Shown here: positions 1-13,200 of the stretch, piece by piece
How positions within the stretch are numbered: the stretch's first letter is position 1
Layout: every line of letters starts with the position of its first letter
Assembly: GCF_001640805.2 (NCBI RefSeq)
Contig: NC_066848.1
Span: forward strand, 8,261,526 to 8,325,525
Source: Lates calcarifer
Taxonomy: Eukaryota > Chordata > Actinopteri > Centropomidae
Direction: 5' to 3'
Length of the DNA: 64,000 nucleotides
The notes under the pieces: generated by a model
Seen by the model: only the letters and a program-made list of their open reading frames with translations
The model's database searches: none
What the model was told of the DNA's origin: nothing
Program-made: the position numbers and the translations under genes

Positions 1-735
1 ACCTTTTGGTCAGACTTGAGCTGTATCACCATGGTCCAATATGTAAGCTCACAGTTTGCATGAACTATAAGATCTAGTGTTTATCAAAACTGCACGCTTT
101 AAAGGGACATAGAGATGTTTTTAACCCATTGCTAACATTCTCCTACTTAAATACCACAATCCTAATTGCAGTGTAGTCATTTGTTGTTAAAGAGATGATT
201 GTGTGAATCCAGTTTGTATCTTTTCCTATAAATGTGTTGAAATAGGCATTTCAGCTAATACTGAAGTTTGTAACTAGAGAGAGGATACCATTGAAGACTG
301 TTGGCTATTTCACAACTCTTAGTTACATGTACACACAACTTAACATACTGTGTGCAGTATTTACTGTATATAATCTGCCCATTCAAACGCGCAGGGGGTC
401 TTGGAAACCAGATATGAAGCTTTTCTGTGTCCAGTGAAACTGGAGTTCATGAGGTAATGCTGAAGAAAATAAATGAAAACATTCACAGTGATGGATTACT
501 TTGCTCAACCACTTTAGACACACCTGGACGTAGGATTATATATTTCTGGGACAGAGAGCAAGGAAACGGCTAAAGAAAGGTAGAGAAATGACACGATATC
601 AGTAACTACAATAGCAGAAAAGACTCAACTATGAACAAGGTCAACTTTAAAAGAAATTCACTCTGAGATTAGTGAACGTGGCTGTGCAATGTCACTGAAT
701 AATATCCAAGGACTGCACACTGCAGAAAAGATACT

Positions 736-782
736 GCGTGTGTGTGTGCGCGCATGTGTGTGTGTGTGTGTGTGTGTGTGTC
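736..782. repeat. (GT)n with internal CGCG
   Basis: This is an alternating purine-pyrimidine tract with a GCGCGCA interruption. The nearby open frames with His-Thr or Cys-Val runs are translations of it. Confidence 0.9.
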
Positions 783-940
783 TGGCATGGTCACTGCCAC
801 AGCATTGTTTGCATCCCAGAGGGTCCAGCTGTGTTTCTTTCTGGTGAAATGAACTGCAAGTGGAGATGTCCCTGTGCAAAATAAAACCTGGAACACAATG
901 CTCAATGTGTGTGTTTCAGGGGAGTTTGGACCTGTGCAAG

Positions 941-968
941 TGTATGTGTGTGTGTGTGTGTGTGTGTC
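941..968. repeat. (GT)n microsatellite
   Basis: This is a run of TG dinucleotides with one TATG interruption. Confidence 0.85.
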
Positions 969-3900
969 TATGTGCACACATACAGCCTGTTTGTGTGTGG
1001 GCTTGTGCTCCATGTGGAAAAATAATCCAAATGCATTTTTTGTGCTTCAGACCACCAGTCACAAAATGTCCTGCAAACTCCAATTGCACAACGTACACAC
1101 GCCACGATGTGTTCACAGAAAATGACAGAAGATCAGATTAAGGAAGGATATGTTAAGAAAATATTTGTACTGTGCGGAAATGGCCAGAAAGAAGGAGCGG
1201 AAGGAGACAAGAAGAAAAAGCTGTACAAATGTGGATGTATACACTGTAGTGGTCATTTCTTTTCAGCTGCAGCCAATGAGTACGTACGTTTATTTTCTCT
1301 TGTCCCTGATGCAAACAACTGAGCAGGCTTTTCAGAGCTGCTCGTGTGGAGTAGTGCTGTGTGCATACTTGTGTCTCCTGTGTCTTTGGGGCAGTGCAGG
1401 CCTGAATCGAGTAAAGGTGCGCTGGGGTTTCCTTGCGGCCTGAAATAAAATTAATGCTCCATCATCCCTGCTTATAATTGCCTGAGCACATCTCAAGTCA
1501 TTTGACTTCAATTTATTTGACTAATTCCTCCGTGCCTGAACACTAAAAGAAGTCAACGACATTAGAGATTAAGCTACTTCAGCAACCACTTAAGCATGAA
1601 TGGCATCACTCATGACAGTTGGCTGCTAAGTAGGTTGTGGATTATTGTTACTGCTGCTAATTTCAAGCCATCTCTTCAATACGTACAAGATAATTAAGTT
1701 TGTGATAAGACGTTATCAAATGTCATTCATTCATTTTCTTTACCTACAGGGCCACAAGAGGCTGGAACAGTTCTCAATATGCAATGGGCAGAAGGCATAC
1801 AGTTAAAAAGAAAATTCCAATTTTTTACAAGTTATTTTTGTGGTGTTTGCTAACATTTCTCTCTGTCAAAATAGCAAAGTACAAACTAAAGTAACTGCTG
1901 AATCCTAGGAGCATAGCAACATTGCTAGAACACAGTCTGATAGGGCGAGAAACGCGGGTAGTTAGGTGCTAAGACAACAGTTTGGCAGGATTACAGAAAC
2001 TAGATGTTGGTAACACCCCATAGGGGACTACTTCCTGTAGGCAAAACTATAACAGTCTATTTAACATGGCCATGCTTTGTTTAAGACACAACACACACGT
2101 TATAGAGGAACATTTGCACAAAATGTAAATGGAAGTACCATACACATACAAATATACTGTAGAGATATACAAATAATCTCTTTGGCTTGCTGTGTTTTGG
2201 CCTTGTGTTTGTTGTTGTAGAAAACAAAGACAATGTTTCAAAGCTTTTCCTCTATCTGCTTTTATCCCTGTTTCACCCCTACGCTCTGCAGGATCTCATC
2301 CCTGCTTCATTTAAAAGCCATTAAGAAGGCAATGACTGACAAAGCAATTTTTTGCCAACAGATTGAAGCAGAATGAAACACAATACCCTGTTTCACAATT
2401 AACCCAAGGTGATTAAAAGTGACATTTTAACTGGAACCACACGTTTCCAGCCTCCGACGCTTAACATTGTGTTTTTATGTAGCATTCTGGGCTGCACTTG
2501 GTGGAGGTCCAGCGGCAAACACAACACAAGGGCTGTCAATCACACTGAGGTTAAATAAACTGAGCTGATATTCATGCCAAAGCCAACAGGCAGGGCGGCG
2601 GTATAGTGGGGGGAAAAAAATCGATTAAAAGGAGAGTCTCCAAAACCGGGCTAAGCACAATAAATCAAGCAAGGCCAAAACACAGAGAGAGACAAATCCT
2701 GCAATTTCCACCATGTTTTACCTCCTTTACTCTCCAAAGAGTGTCTCAGCACTGTGGTTTTCACGACAGAATTTCAAAGCAAATGTTCAAAATCTGATAC
2801 AACATCCATACACATGTTCAAACAATAAGCCAAAAGGGTCTCTGTGTGGGAGGGGTTCTGTGTACATAATGTCTGTGTTTTGAAGGGAGCAGTAGCACTG
2901 AATCTTTCTGTTTGTTGCATCACACAGGGCATGGTTTAATGCACAATCATAACTCACCGTGATCTTGAATTTGGGCAGATGTAGATAAATGTTTGGTGGG
3001 CCTGATTGAGCACAGCTGGAGTTTTGATGCCTCATGAGACACTGTGGTTTACACATTATTTTATTTTACTGGATTCCTGTTGCTTTGTTAGTTTTTGTCA
3101 AGGGAACTGAAATAAATGTGTATTTGTGTGCGATCCCAGTTGCAGATGAGTGTCAGGAGCAGATTATAGGAGCGAACATCCTCCTCTGACGTCACCACAG
3201 GCCTGACTTTTCTCTGATGCCAAGAGCTTCTCCTGAGGGGCTCTGTGTTTGATGCATTACATGCAAGCACACAATTGTAAACTTCACCATAATGACTGCA
3301 CTGCGTCTGCCAGGCACCGCTGCCAGTCAAAACATTTTCGGAACACAGAGGCAGCAGTGGGATACTGATTTTCTGTCATTTTTAGGAATAAACATTTTAA
3401 CCAATCAATACCAGAAAGTGACTTTTTTCCCCCCTCTGGACATCCGTGACTCAGAACTGTGGAAAAGGTAAAGCAAGTCCACTTTTTTCCTGTTTAGAGA
3501 ACTAGGAATAAAAGATCAGGAAGGGTGTGGAGGAAGTAGAAAAGAAAGACAAAGTGTTGTGCAGCCAAAGAATGTGGAATTTTAAAACATGGAAACTCAA
3601 AACAATTGTAGCGACAGGCTGTAGCAGAAGGTAGGGGGGAAAAGATTTTAAAAAAGAAAGGAGGTTTGTGTGGAGGACAAGAGTAACTTCTTGACGTGAG
3701 AGTGACCTTTCCCGATGTTTCTTCACTCCTCTGCTGTCTTTGAGAAAATATCAGTTCACTCTCACCGCTCCTCCTGTGTCCTCTCCTGTGATCTTAACTA
3801 AGCCTCACTATGTGCCAGAACGTTATCACTCATTTGGCCTTATGAGCAGGCTATGATGGATCTGCTGCACCTCTTACGCGCACGGACAGACACAAAAAGC

Positions 3901-6649
3901 AGTATGGACTGTCACCGCTGCAAAAAAATGTTCAATGAAACAAGTCGGTCTAGAACTCAAAAGTGTACTTTGTACCCTAAACCTATGTTAAATGATTTAT
4001 TTGCCACTTATATCACCCTATGAAGGATTTATAGAGATGGTGTTATCAAATAGTTGCTTATTTACACATTTAGATGACAGCAAACAGCATTATCATTCAT
4101 TTGGAGTTGTGTTTCTGTCCACCTATTGAATTTTATCTTTTTTGGTCTCTTTGGTTTTGGTCTCCATCACCTCCTGAGGGAAGTAAGAAATAATGCGCAG
4201 TAGATCATGAAACAATGGCGCTGTTTGTAGTCCAAAGGGCTAGTTTATTTGAAAGGACATTCCCAATAAATTCTTCACAAATTAGGTCAGAATACAGAAG
4301 AATCTTGGTGGCCCATCAAGCACCAAATTCATAAGGTGGTTTGGCGTATACTACTAATTTTGGCCTTTAGTCCCCAGAAATCTCATTAAGACCATCAGTC
4401 ACAAGGAGAAATAAATTACCGCCAATTAGGTTATGTTTGTTTTTGTTTTTTTTTTAACCAGTTTTTGTTTGTTTCTTTAATTGTCGACAGGATTACAAGT
4501 ATTCAATCAATTAACCAAATAAATTTAGTGCACATCCAGTTAAATGGGTGGATCCAGGAATTTGCTATCACTTCCCTTGACATAGCATGAAAGGGAATTT
4601 TTGATATTTTGGTCTTGGCAGAGGTAAGCACCATTCTAGTCATGCCTTCTGCAGACATTCATTGTCCCTATACTGAACTTAGAAAGCAACTGTTGTGATG
4701 TAGAGGGCTTGATTAGTTATGGACAATTACGTATTAGTCACACACCCATTGCAAAATTCTTTGGTTAGTAAAAGTCATACTGTTTACAGAAACTGATCCA
4801 TTCGTGTAGTCTGGTTCCAGTTTCGGTGGTTCTTGATACAGAAATGCGTACAGAGTATCTAAAGTGAAACATGTGTAGCAAGTTACCTGTCAGCTAAACA
4901 CAGTGCTTGAGTCCTAGCCTTTCAAATTCCAGGTTTGAGCTTTAGTTATGCTGCCTCCCTTAGGGCACTTGGAGCAATACAGTAGCTACTGTGCACATAA
5001 CATAACCTTTGTATCGTCTCATGGCAAGAAAGTATCTATACAAGTGAATAAAGAGATGAGCCCTATAATCAGTATTTGTATTTTATCATTGGTCACATTA
5101 CTAAATGTATGTGGAAGAGTTGGTTTGTAGTGACAAATCCACAAAGAATTATCACCCATCTCTGTGACTCCCTGTTGGCACAATGTAGATAAGCATGTAC
5201 TGACACATTTGCCATTTATATCAGCGTTTTGTCATGTGTGACCAAAACACCTAATTATTTTATCCTTGAGGCAGACCCTCTTCACTCTCTTAACAGTTAG
5301 AAAATGTTAACACTAAAGAGCTAGATTAAATGACTTCACATTTCACATTCCAGCACAGACTGCTGTAATATTCAGCAAAGAGTAATAGATTTAAGAATGA
5401 CACAAACGAAGCCTGAGGCAACTGAGGCACATAGCCTGAGAGTTTACCTTCCAGCACTGACGACCTGGAGATCCTGACCTTAGGTGACATGACTTGACAT
5501 CGTTGTGATGTTTCCCTCTGTAGATGTCCTGAGAAATTGTGTGTAAGAAAGAAAGAGAGAACTCAGAGCAGAGACACAGCATGGGTCAAGTTTCTAAACA
5601 GCAGCACGAACTTAACCTTGTTAGATACCAACAGAACAGCAGCCTGCAGTCACAATAATTCTCTTTCCATCAACTTCATCAGACAGTTTATTCACCCCCT
5701 GGAAACTCTTCTTCCCATGCTTTGAATAATAATCAGCTTTGTGAAAAAACAACACATGAATCCATTTCAGTTAATATGTAAATAATCTGATGTAAACACA
5801 TAAATAGCATCAAGATAAGATAAATTCCTCTCTCTCAGCAGCACAACTGAGGGACTTTGTTGATCAGGGATTTCACTTTCTATCATCTGGTAGATGCTTT
5901 GTTTACACTCACATCATGCAGCATTAAACATCAATGCAGTTTTAGTCCTCCTGAGGCAAAACTCAACTCAAAACAACTCAAACAGGCTGGTACCAAGACT
6001 ATACATCATCTTTTATATTCTTAGGAAGACATCATATTGCAATACGAATAACTTCTCACTTCTAACAGTATAACATACATATACTCTCTGGGCTTACTGG
6101 TGACTCTACACGTTTGAATAGACTTGCTGCACTCTAAAATACAGTACAAGATAAATATATGGCATGTGAGAATTTACATACTGACATGGACTATACATCA
6201 TCAGTTGGACCACACGTTTTACATCTCTGCTTTTTTTCCAAAGACATGTTTTGGCACAGCGGTTATCTTGATAGTCAGTATGATAGAGGTTCAAGGACCC
6301 AAAGTTTAATCTGTTCTGTGATAGTGTACTTGTATCTAAATACACATCTTTTCACGAGAATATATTTGATACCATAACATAATCTTCACTCCCTTGGTTC
6401 CCTTCATTAATCAAATAAGTCCTTCCTGAAAGAACAAGTTACATAACGCCTCACAATATGGTACACAGTGCTTCTTGTCACATCAGTCTTAAAGGATAGG
6501 TTCAAATTTTTGAATGCAACATTCACAAGCTCATATCTTTATTAAGAGTCACTGAAAGAGTTATTATTTATGTGAATGTTGCTTCCTGTAATCTTCCAAT
6601 GTACATATAGCATGGGGGTGTTGTTTTGAGACATAATTAAAACATGACT

Positions 6650-7135
6650 AAATACTTATGTTTGCCTGCCAACATTTTCACAGTGACAATGCTAACATGC
6701 TAATGTTTAGTAGATAAAATGTTCATCATCTTAGTTTTGCATGTTAGCATGTTTTAACATTCACTATTTAGCAGTGAATACAAGGTACATTTGATGGGAA
6801 TGTCATTAATTGTGCAGATATTTGGTCATTAACCCAAGCTCTGGAGAAATTAAAGTTTTGACACGATGATGGCACTAGATGAGTTATTATGTACAAGTCA
6901 TGAATGTCTAAACCAATTTTTATGGCAGTCCATCCAGTGGTTCTTGAGACATTTCATTCAAAACCACAAATGTCAAGCTCATGGTGGCACAAGAGGAAAA
7001 GTCACAGGATCACTAAAATCATCCTCTGGTCACCGTGAAAATCTGTACCAAATCCAATGTCAATCCATCTAAAGGTTGTTGAGATATTTCAGTCTGGAAG
7101 TGGCAGACAAACTGCCAGACCAATATTACTGGAGC
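6650..7135. repeat. Dispersed repeat common in percomorph fishes
   Basis: It contains the hallmark phrases of a very abundant percomorph interspersed repeat: CTAACATGCTAATGTTTAG; GATGGGAATGTCATTA followed by ATATTTGGTCATTAACC; GATGATGGCACTAGATGA; the CCATCCAGTGG...TTGAGACATTTCA block; and AACCACAAATGTCA followed by a TCATGGTGGCACAAGAGG-like segment. The copy is diverged, with no intact ORF. I recognise the pattern from memory; its class (non-autonomous DNA element or SINE) is uncertain. Confidence 0.75.
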
Positions 7136-7614
7136 TGGGCTAAAAATGTGAATCTACCCTTTAACTTCAGTCTTCAGAATTTGGCACATTACACACATAG
7201 ACTTTCCCCTGAGGATCATCATCATCACCCCTTTGTTTACCTCCACAATAATAAGAGATATTGTCATTATTATAAACAATACCATGAGCTACATTAGCAA
7301 CACTACAACAGTTTTGGACAAAAAAAAGAAGATACTACAGAAGATACTACACAGCAGCTCACAGCTGTACAGACGATATGCTTCCATAGCTGCTCTGTGA
7401 TTTGATGCCCAAATTCAAGAGAATATCAAAACATAAAAAATATTTTAGGGACTAATACTGGGCAACAGTGATGTTTTTGGAATTAAATAGCAATATGGCA
7501 TTTCCATCCACTTCTTAACACTTCACAAAGCCAGTGTGGATAATTATTGACAAGCATGTACAGTGTAGCTCTTCCCCTGTACAGTGCATATACACTCATT
7601 GTTTTTTTTCTTTG
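7136..7614. other. Short intergenic stretch
   Basis: This is AT-rich sequence between the dispersed repeat and the possible golga7b polyadenylation site. It has a small GAAGATACTACA duplication near 7328-7350 and nothing else recognisable. Confidence 0.5.
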
Positions 7615-9169
7615 TACATTGTCCAATGAGCTCCTTTATTCGCTTATTGGCAGTGTTGAGTCATTTTTAAATTGGTCAGTCCATCAGCCCCAGGTTGGGT
7701 ATCCATTCCACTGGGATGAAACATGAAGGCATCGAAAAGCACAGGAGGCTGAACACAAGCACAACTGAACTCAACTGCTGTGGTAAAATGTCTGGCATAG
7801 GTTCATCTCCCTCGACCAAGTAGTAAAATGTTGGGATGAAACTAAACTATCACACTGGACTGAAGCAAAACATGTTCAGTTCTTCAGTGACTTTCCAATG
7901 AATAGTTTAATTTCAACTTGCCACTGCTTTTGTATAAGTAGGGCTGGGTGGAAAGCAGGGGCTCTGCCGAGGGTTTTGCTCATAGTTAACTATGTGGCTA
8001 AAGAAGAGGCAAAGGGTTACACTCCCAGAGTTAATTAAGATGCATGATATGAAGTAAATTTAAAGAAAACAAAACTGAAAGAAGGAAAGAAGGAAGAAAA
8101 CAGAAACTGTGGAAACAGAAATAAAATATGCACACACTGAAACATGGTTTAGTTTTTTTGAGGAAGTCTTGTCTTTTGTTAGACACTGTGTGGGTGTGCT
8201 GTCTACTCGCATCAGCATTTTTCCTACATAATGATAATCTTTTGTCTCATCAGCCTCCACGCACACATATACATCAGTCAGACAAGATGCACTATTTCCC
8301 ACTAAGACAGACAGAATTTCTGCTCCTCAGGTTTCAGCATCTTGTGTGTACTGAAGATACTGTACAAACACTTCTACCTGCAGAGCAGTGCAGTAGAAGT
8401 GTTAGATGAATATTAGGTTTCATTAAGGAGCTAGAAATGGTTTGAACAATACCAACTTTGGGTGATTTTTCTATAAGAGGTTCTGAAGTTCCACAATCTG
8501 ACCCTAGAGGGAGCTACAACTGTGTTTCATTTACAAATTACATACAAATTGATCCCTGTCTCTCTGATAATACAGAGGTATAAAATGACAGATGACAAGA
8601 ATGAATTTAAAGACTTTGATGACAGACAAATTTACAATCTGAAATTAATTATTTTCTTAATGTTGGTGTGTGTATGATTGCTGTTTCGATTCTGCATAAT
8701 TAATTAAATGCATCTACATGAGACCCATATAGACAGACTAATAAAGGTTCAGGTATCAAATGCAAACTGTGTGGGCTAATTCTCCTACACAGATCTATAC
8801 ATGAGCTAACATGCAAACATCCATCTGTCATTAACACCCATAGAGCTGTAGAGATAACAGCCTACACTGTGTCACATTTCCTCAGAACTAAATGTATCAG
8901 AGTGTGTCGCATTGTCATTTATCGCACTGATCCTTGCTCTTTGACGTCTCCTCAATGATCAGCAAGCTTTCATCTCACACTAGGTAAGGCTGGGACTCAC
9001 AGACACGCATACACCTACAACACACAGGATACATGTACACACTACCAGGAAGACTAGTGAGGTCTTACAGGGCCTGGGTTTGCTTGCATTCCCAATGAGC
9101 TGGGACCACAGAGAATATTGTCTGGCTAGGTTGACTCCACATCTGCCAGAATCTGTGTGTGCATGTGTC

Positions 9170-9205
<36 letters not shown>

Positions 9206-10178
9206 AATGCATGACAACTAGCCACAGGTGTGTATATGTGTGTGCATGTCCCCTCGCTTATATGTGTGTGTATGAGTACTTGGACTTGAGCACGTTGTGT
9301 GCATTTGTAAGCGTGTGCATACGTGTAGGAGAGAGTGTGTACATGTGTGTAGGAGTGTGACCTACAGCTGTGATGTGGATCACGAGTATCCACTGTTGTG
9401 AATGAGGAGGATAAATAATCCAAGGTGCTCTCTGTTAGCTGTTTGATATTGAAGCCAAATGCATGTGAACAGAGCATAGAACCGAGCGGTCCCACAGCAG
9501 GCCCAATTTGCCAGCATTCAAAGTGGCTTGACCCCAACCACCCGACATGAATGCAATCATTCAGGGAGACTGGAGAACACTGGGTCTCCCAGGAGGCTGG
9601 TAGTTTTCCTCCATCCAGATTTCAGAGCTGCTGTACAGACCTAAGACTACACTACAAATGTGTCAGCAGACAGACACAGTGACAGTGACCCCCCAGAAAA
9701 CAATCAAGCATTGACGTCCAGTCTAATCAAGGGTAAGCCTGCTGAATCAGCTATACCACAGAGATGGTGTGACTCATGGAAACAGACGTGATGGAATGAA
9801 AGAAACGGTGAACGGAAAAACTGGAACAAAAGAAATCATGATTATTTTGGTTCGGATAGCTGTTGGAGAGTGAAGGCTATTCCCTCACAGACACTCTGGG
9901 TGTTGGCTTGTACATGTTTCTACCACCTATGTGTGGGTTCTGCTGCACTTGTGTTGGTTCTGTTGCATATCCAGTGTGTTTGTGTAAGCCAGCCCCTGTT
10001 CTCGAGGTGGTACATCGTAGGCCCCTGCAGGGAGAGTGTGAATGCTGTGGATCACCTCCTTGTCTTTTTCTCTCTGCTTGTCTTAGAACCTGGTGCTCTC
10101 ATGTTTCAGCATGCGGATGTTGGTAAGCGTCCCGCTGCCCCTGTGGTGGTACCCGTACGCCTGGCGCTGCCCCTCCAG
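7615..10178 (-). other. golga7b: Probable golga7b 3' UTR and 3' flank
   Basis: This is non-coding sequence downstream of the golga7b stop. On the minus strand the first good AATAAA is the complement of 7635-7640, with a weaker ATTAAA at 7906-7911. A 3' UTR of about 2.5 kb is therefore plausible but not proven. It contains a GT/CA microsatellite at 9173-9202 and CA-rich sequence around 9230-9360. The 185-codon open frame on the minus strand at 8980-9537 owes its length to that repeat (His-Thr runs) and is not a gene. Confidence 0.4.
9173..9202. repeat. (GT)n microsatellite
   Basis: This is a GT run of about 15 units, continued by GTGT/CA-rich sequence to about 9360. Confidence 0.9.
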
Positions 10179-10265
10179 TCACCGGGCGCTGCTGCCTGCT
10201 GATGACATGCTGCTGCTGGGACTGGAGCTGCCCGAGCCCCGGTCTTCAAAGACACTGATCTCTAG
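10179..10265 (-). CDS. golga7b: golga7b coding exon 5 (C-terminus and stop)
   Basis: This 87-bp exon follows acceptor TGTCCTCAG. It encodes LEISVFEDR and then a 19-residue Ser/Gly-rich tail ending SSAR, with stop TGA at 10179-10181. The EISxxEDR block matches human GOLGA7B (EISIYEDR), which confirms the joining frame. The tail is shorter than the human one and contains no cysteine. Intron 4 (10266-11790) is 1.5 kb. Confidence 0.92.
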   Translation of the reverse strand, partial: LEISVFEDRGSGSSSPSSSMSSAGSSAR

Positions 10266-13200
10266 CTGAGGACACAAAAAATGTCAAGGATCATCATGGC
10301 ACAGAGAGTATTGAGCATCAAAATCTACAAGTTTCTGTTCTGTTCACACTACACTACATTTACATTTGAACATTTTTTATTCTAGAGTGTCACTGTGTTG
10401 ATGTGGGAGCACACAACTTAAACAACTGCTCTCACATAGGGGATATTCATGAGATTTTTCTTCTTGGGGAGCCCAGTGTCTGGCATGAATGCAATATTCA
10501 ACAAAAATACACAAGAAGGCACTGTGTGTGATTGTGTGTCTGCTTCTTTCTTCTGTCCCTGTCCATAGTTTCCTTTTGTTTTCTCATCAGACACTGCTTA
10601 TCTTCCGTCTGAGGCTCATCTCCAAACACAACTACATCTTGTTTTTGGCAATGATAAAATCAAACGTCGGAATGAGGTTAAGATATGTATCAGTACTGCT
10701 CAAACTAGATGTGCAGATTCACCCATTCAAGGGTTTTTGACTCAACTGTCAAAAATTTGTCTGGGCCAGGCAAATCACAGTCTGCTCTTGGCTTTAGCTT
10801 CCCCCAAGATGGACCATCAGCCCTAGCCTGATGAGCCTCAATATGATGGGCAACAAGACCGGTTTCAAAGCAAGAATTCATTTACTCAAACTGGTCCTTA
10901 GTAATAGAAACATTACGGAGTTTCAGGCTAAGAAATCATGCAAACAAGAAATAAAGTGATACAAATGAGACACATGTTATGCTGCCCTTTGGGAGAATGA
11001 GGTCTCCAGCATTCACAAACAGAGACCATATTGTATAGGAGTGTATTGACTAATAAGTGTTGGTAATAGGTTGGCCCTGTGACTTGGAGCCTGTTCTTTG
11101 AGCCAGTCAGGGCCAGGCCTGTGTGATGGTCTACTGGACACATTCTCTCTCCTTCTGCCTTTTAACTACATGAGGAACTGTGCTGGGTTTACTCCGACTG
11201 ACAAAGAGAGACACGCTTCTGGCTGCCTCTGAAAATGTAGCAACTCAATTATAAAAGTGCACACAATAAGCCGCCTGAAGAGTTTGGCAAGACTGTGATA
11301 TAACACCTAATTTTGGAAAGAAAAAACAGAACAAGAAGGCTTAAGTAAATAAAACACAACACCAAATGTGCATATATACCTTAGGCTGCTAATTCACTAC
11401 ATCACGTTTTTTTCACCTTTTCTTATCAGGACATTTGATGGAGCATGCATACTTTTTTTTTTCAGCCCTGCCCTGCCTCAAATTTACTCTGGGGAATGAG
11501 AGTTGGCCAATGGACAGCTACTCTGCAGCAGCTGGAGTTTAAGTGTCTTGTTCAAGGGCACCTTGATGGTAATTTATGAAGAGGAGAAGGTATTTCTTAT
11601 TCATTTATCCATCCCAGATGTTTCTAGTAGTTTCAATGACTTCCACACACAAAGTCTGGTTTCTCCAACCTCTAAACTACTGCCACCTCCTATCAGTCTT
11701 GTTTGTATCTCACTGTTCAGTCTGGGCCTTTATCCTCTATCTATCTGTTTACTTAAAGAGAGAGAACAGCAGCAGATGAGTGAAGGATACAACCCTCATT
11801 CCTCTCTCTATGGGGTCTGTGAGCAGCAGACCTCTAGGAGCATAGATCTTCTCATTCTGCTCCTGGATGTAGCCTGATATCTTCCTCAACACCTGGAATA
11901 AAACAGGAGAGTGTAGAGTGGTTAGAAAAGGACAGAGCAATGTTTGGAGATACTCCAGATTTGAAAAGAATCATTGGAAACATGAATACAATCTGAAACA
12001 TGAGCAGAACAATAGCAGAAAATAATCTGAATAGACATTCCAAGTGGGGATCCCTTACCTGCATATTACTTTACACGATGCACTCTGTGGTACATGTAAT
12101 AACCATTTACCTAAAACAGGCTAAACATGGGCAGGGCTGCAGCAACTTTAACCTACTCCTGTGCCTTCTTGGGTGGAAAAAATGAAAAATGGAAGAAATG
12201 AGTTTGCAGTCCTTCTGCGCATAGTTAGCATACAGCATATGATACTGACTCTCTCGAGTCATTGCCCGTCTTTATTTTTCCTGAACATTATAATCTAAAC
12301 TCAAAGTAATTCCATTATGCTCTAAGTACAGCAATTATTTTTATACATAGTTCCAAGCCACTCATGTCAAGCAAGGCTGTATGAATTAAATTACTAAAAT
12401 TGACGAGCATGAGCTTTTCTCTTTTTGAAGTTTTCCATTTGGAAGCTTTAGTTCCTAATTCCAAAGATGGCTCTCTCAGGCTAAATGTCATGCCTTGGTT
12501 AACTGTTGGGGCAATTTGGAAACACTCTAAAATATGAGGTGGACAGTTTATTTAGATTGCATTGGCATTGGACTTATTTCTCAGTTTTGCAAGTGAATAT
12601 TGCATCAACTGTGCAAGAACCACATAGCGGCAGTGGAGTGAAGCTGAGCACTGAGTTCAGACCATGCCTTGGCACACAAATTCAAACAAGCATGCTTTTA
12701 TACGTTCTCCTACATATTAAAGCTACACACACAGTTTACCCTGGAGACTTGAAGAGTGTTTAAGAAACCTAAGCACTGTGATGTAGTTCCGTCTTGCTGT
12801 TGATAGCAACCAAACGACTAAATGGACAGCTATTAGTTTAAGTAGGATATAGCTTATTCAGCCTCACCTATGCCTCTGTGGGCACCAACAAAGCTGATGT
12901 ACCATGCCTCTCCTAAACTCTGCCTAACCATGTCAATCAGTTAAACCACACTCTACTGGGCCTCATGTACACTAAGAAAGCTGTCACCACTTCTGAAAAG
13001 GAGTTGCAATCTTTAGCTGTGCATCAATGCTAAAATAACATACATTTGTATCACTTAAAGTGAAAAATTACAGCATCACATACTGTATATTATACTGTAT
13101 ATTAGAGGAAAACATTGTAAACAGGCAAACACTTAAACCATATTATCTACAGCTTTATTAGAGGGAAAAATCAAAATTGACTGCTCCTGAAAGTCTGGGT

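Larger units (their letters stand above)
1..6649. other. Intergenic sequence, left end
   Basis: No coding exon, RNA gene or clear transposon is recognisable. Contents are two GT microsatellites (about 736-782 and 941-968) and otherwise unique AT-rich DNA. By synteny with mammals crtac1 might lie to the left, converging on golga7b, but I see none of its exons here. Confidence 0.6.

Noticed and set aside
1..6649. Exons of crtac1, the expected neighbour
   Set aside because: Expected from mammalian synteny, but no frame here shows a recognisable FG-GAP/EGF-like sequence flanked by splice sites.
8980..9537. 185-codon open frame on the minus strand
   Set aside because: Its length is driven by the CA microsatellite (His-Thr runs). 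No domain, and it lies in the golga7b 3' flank.
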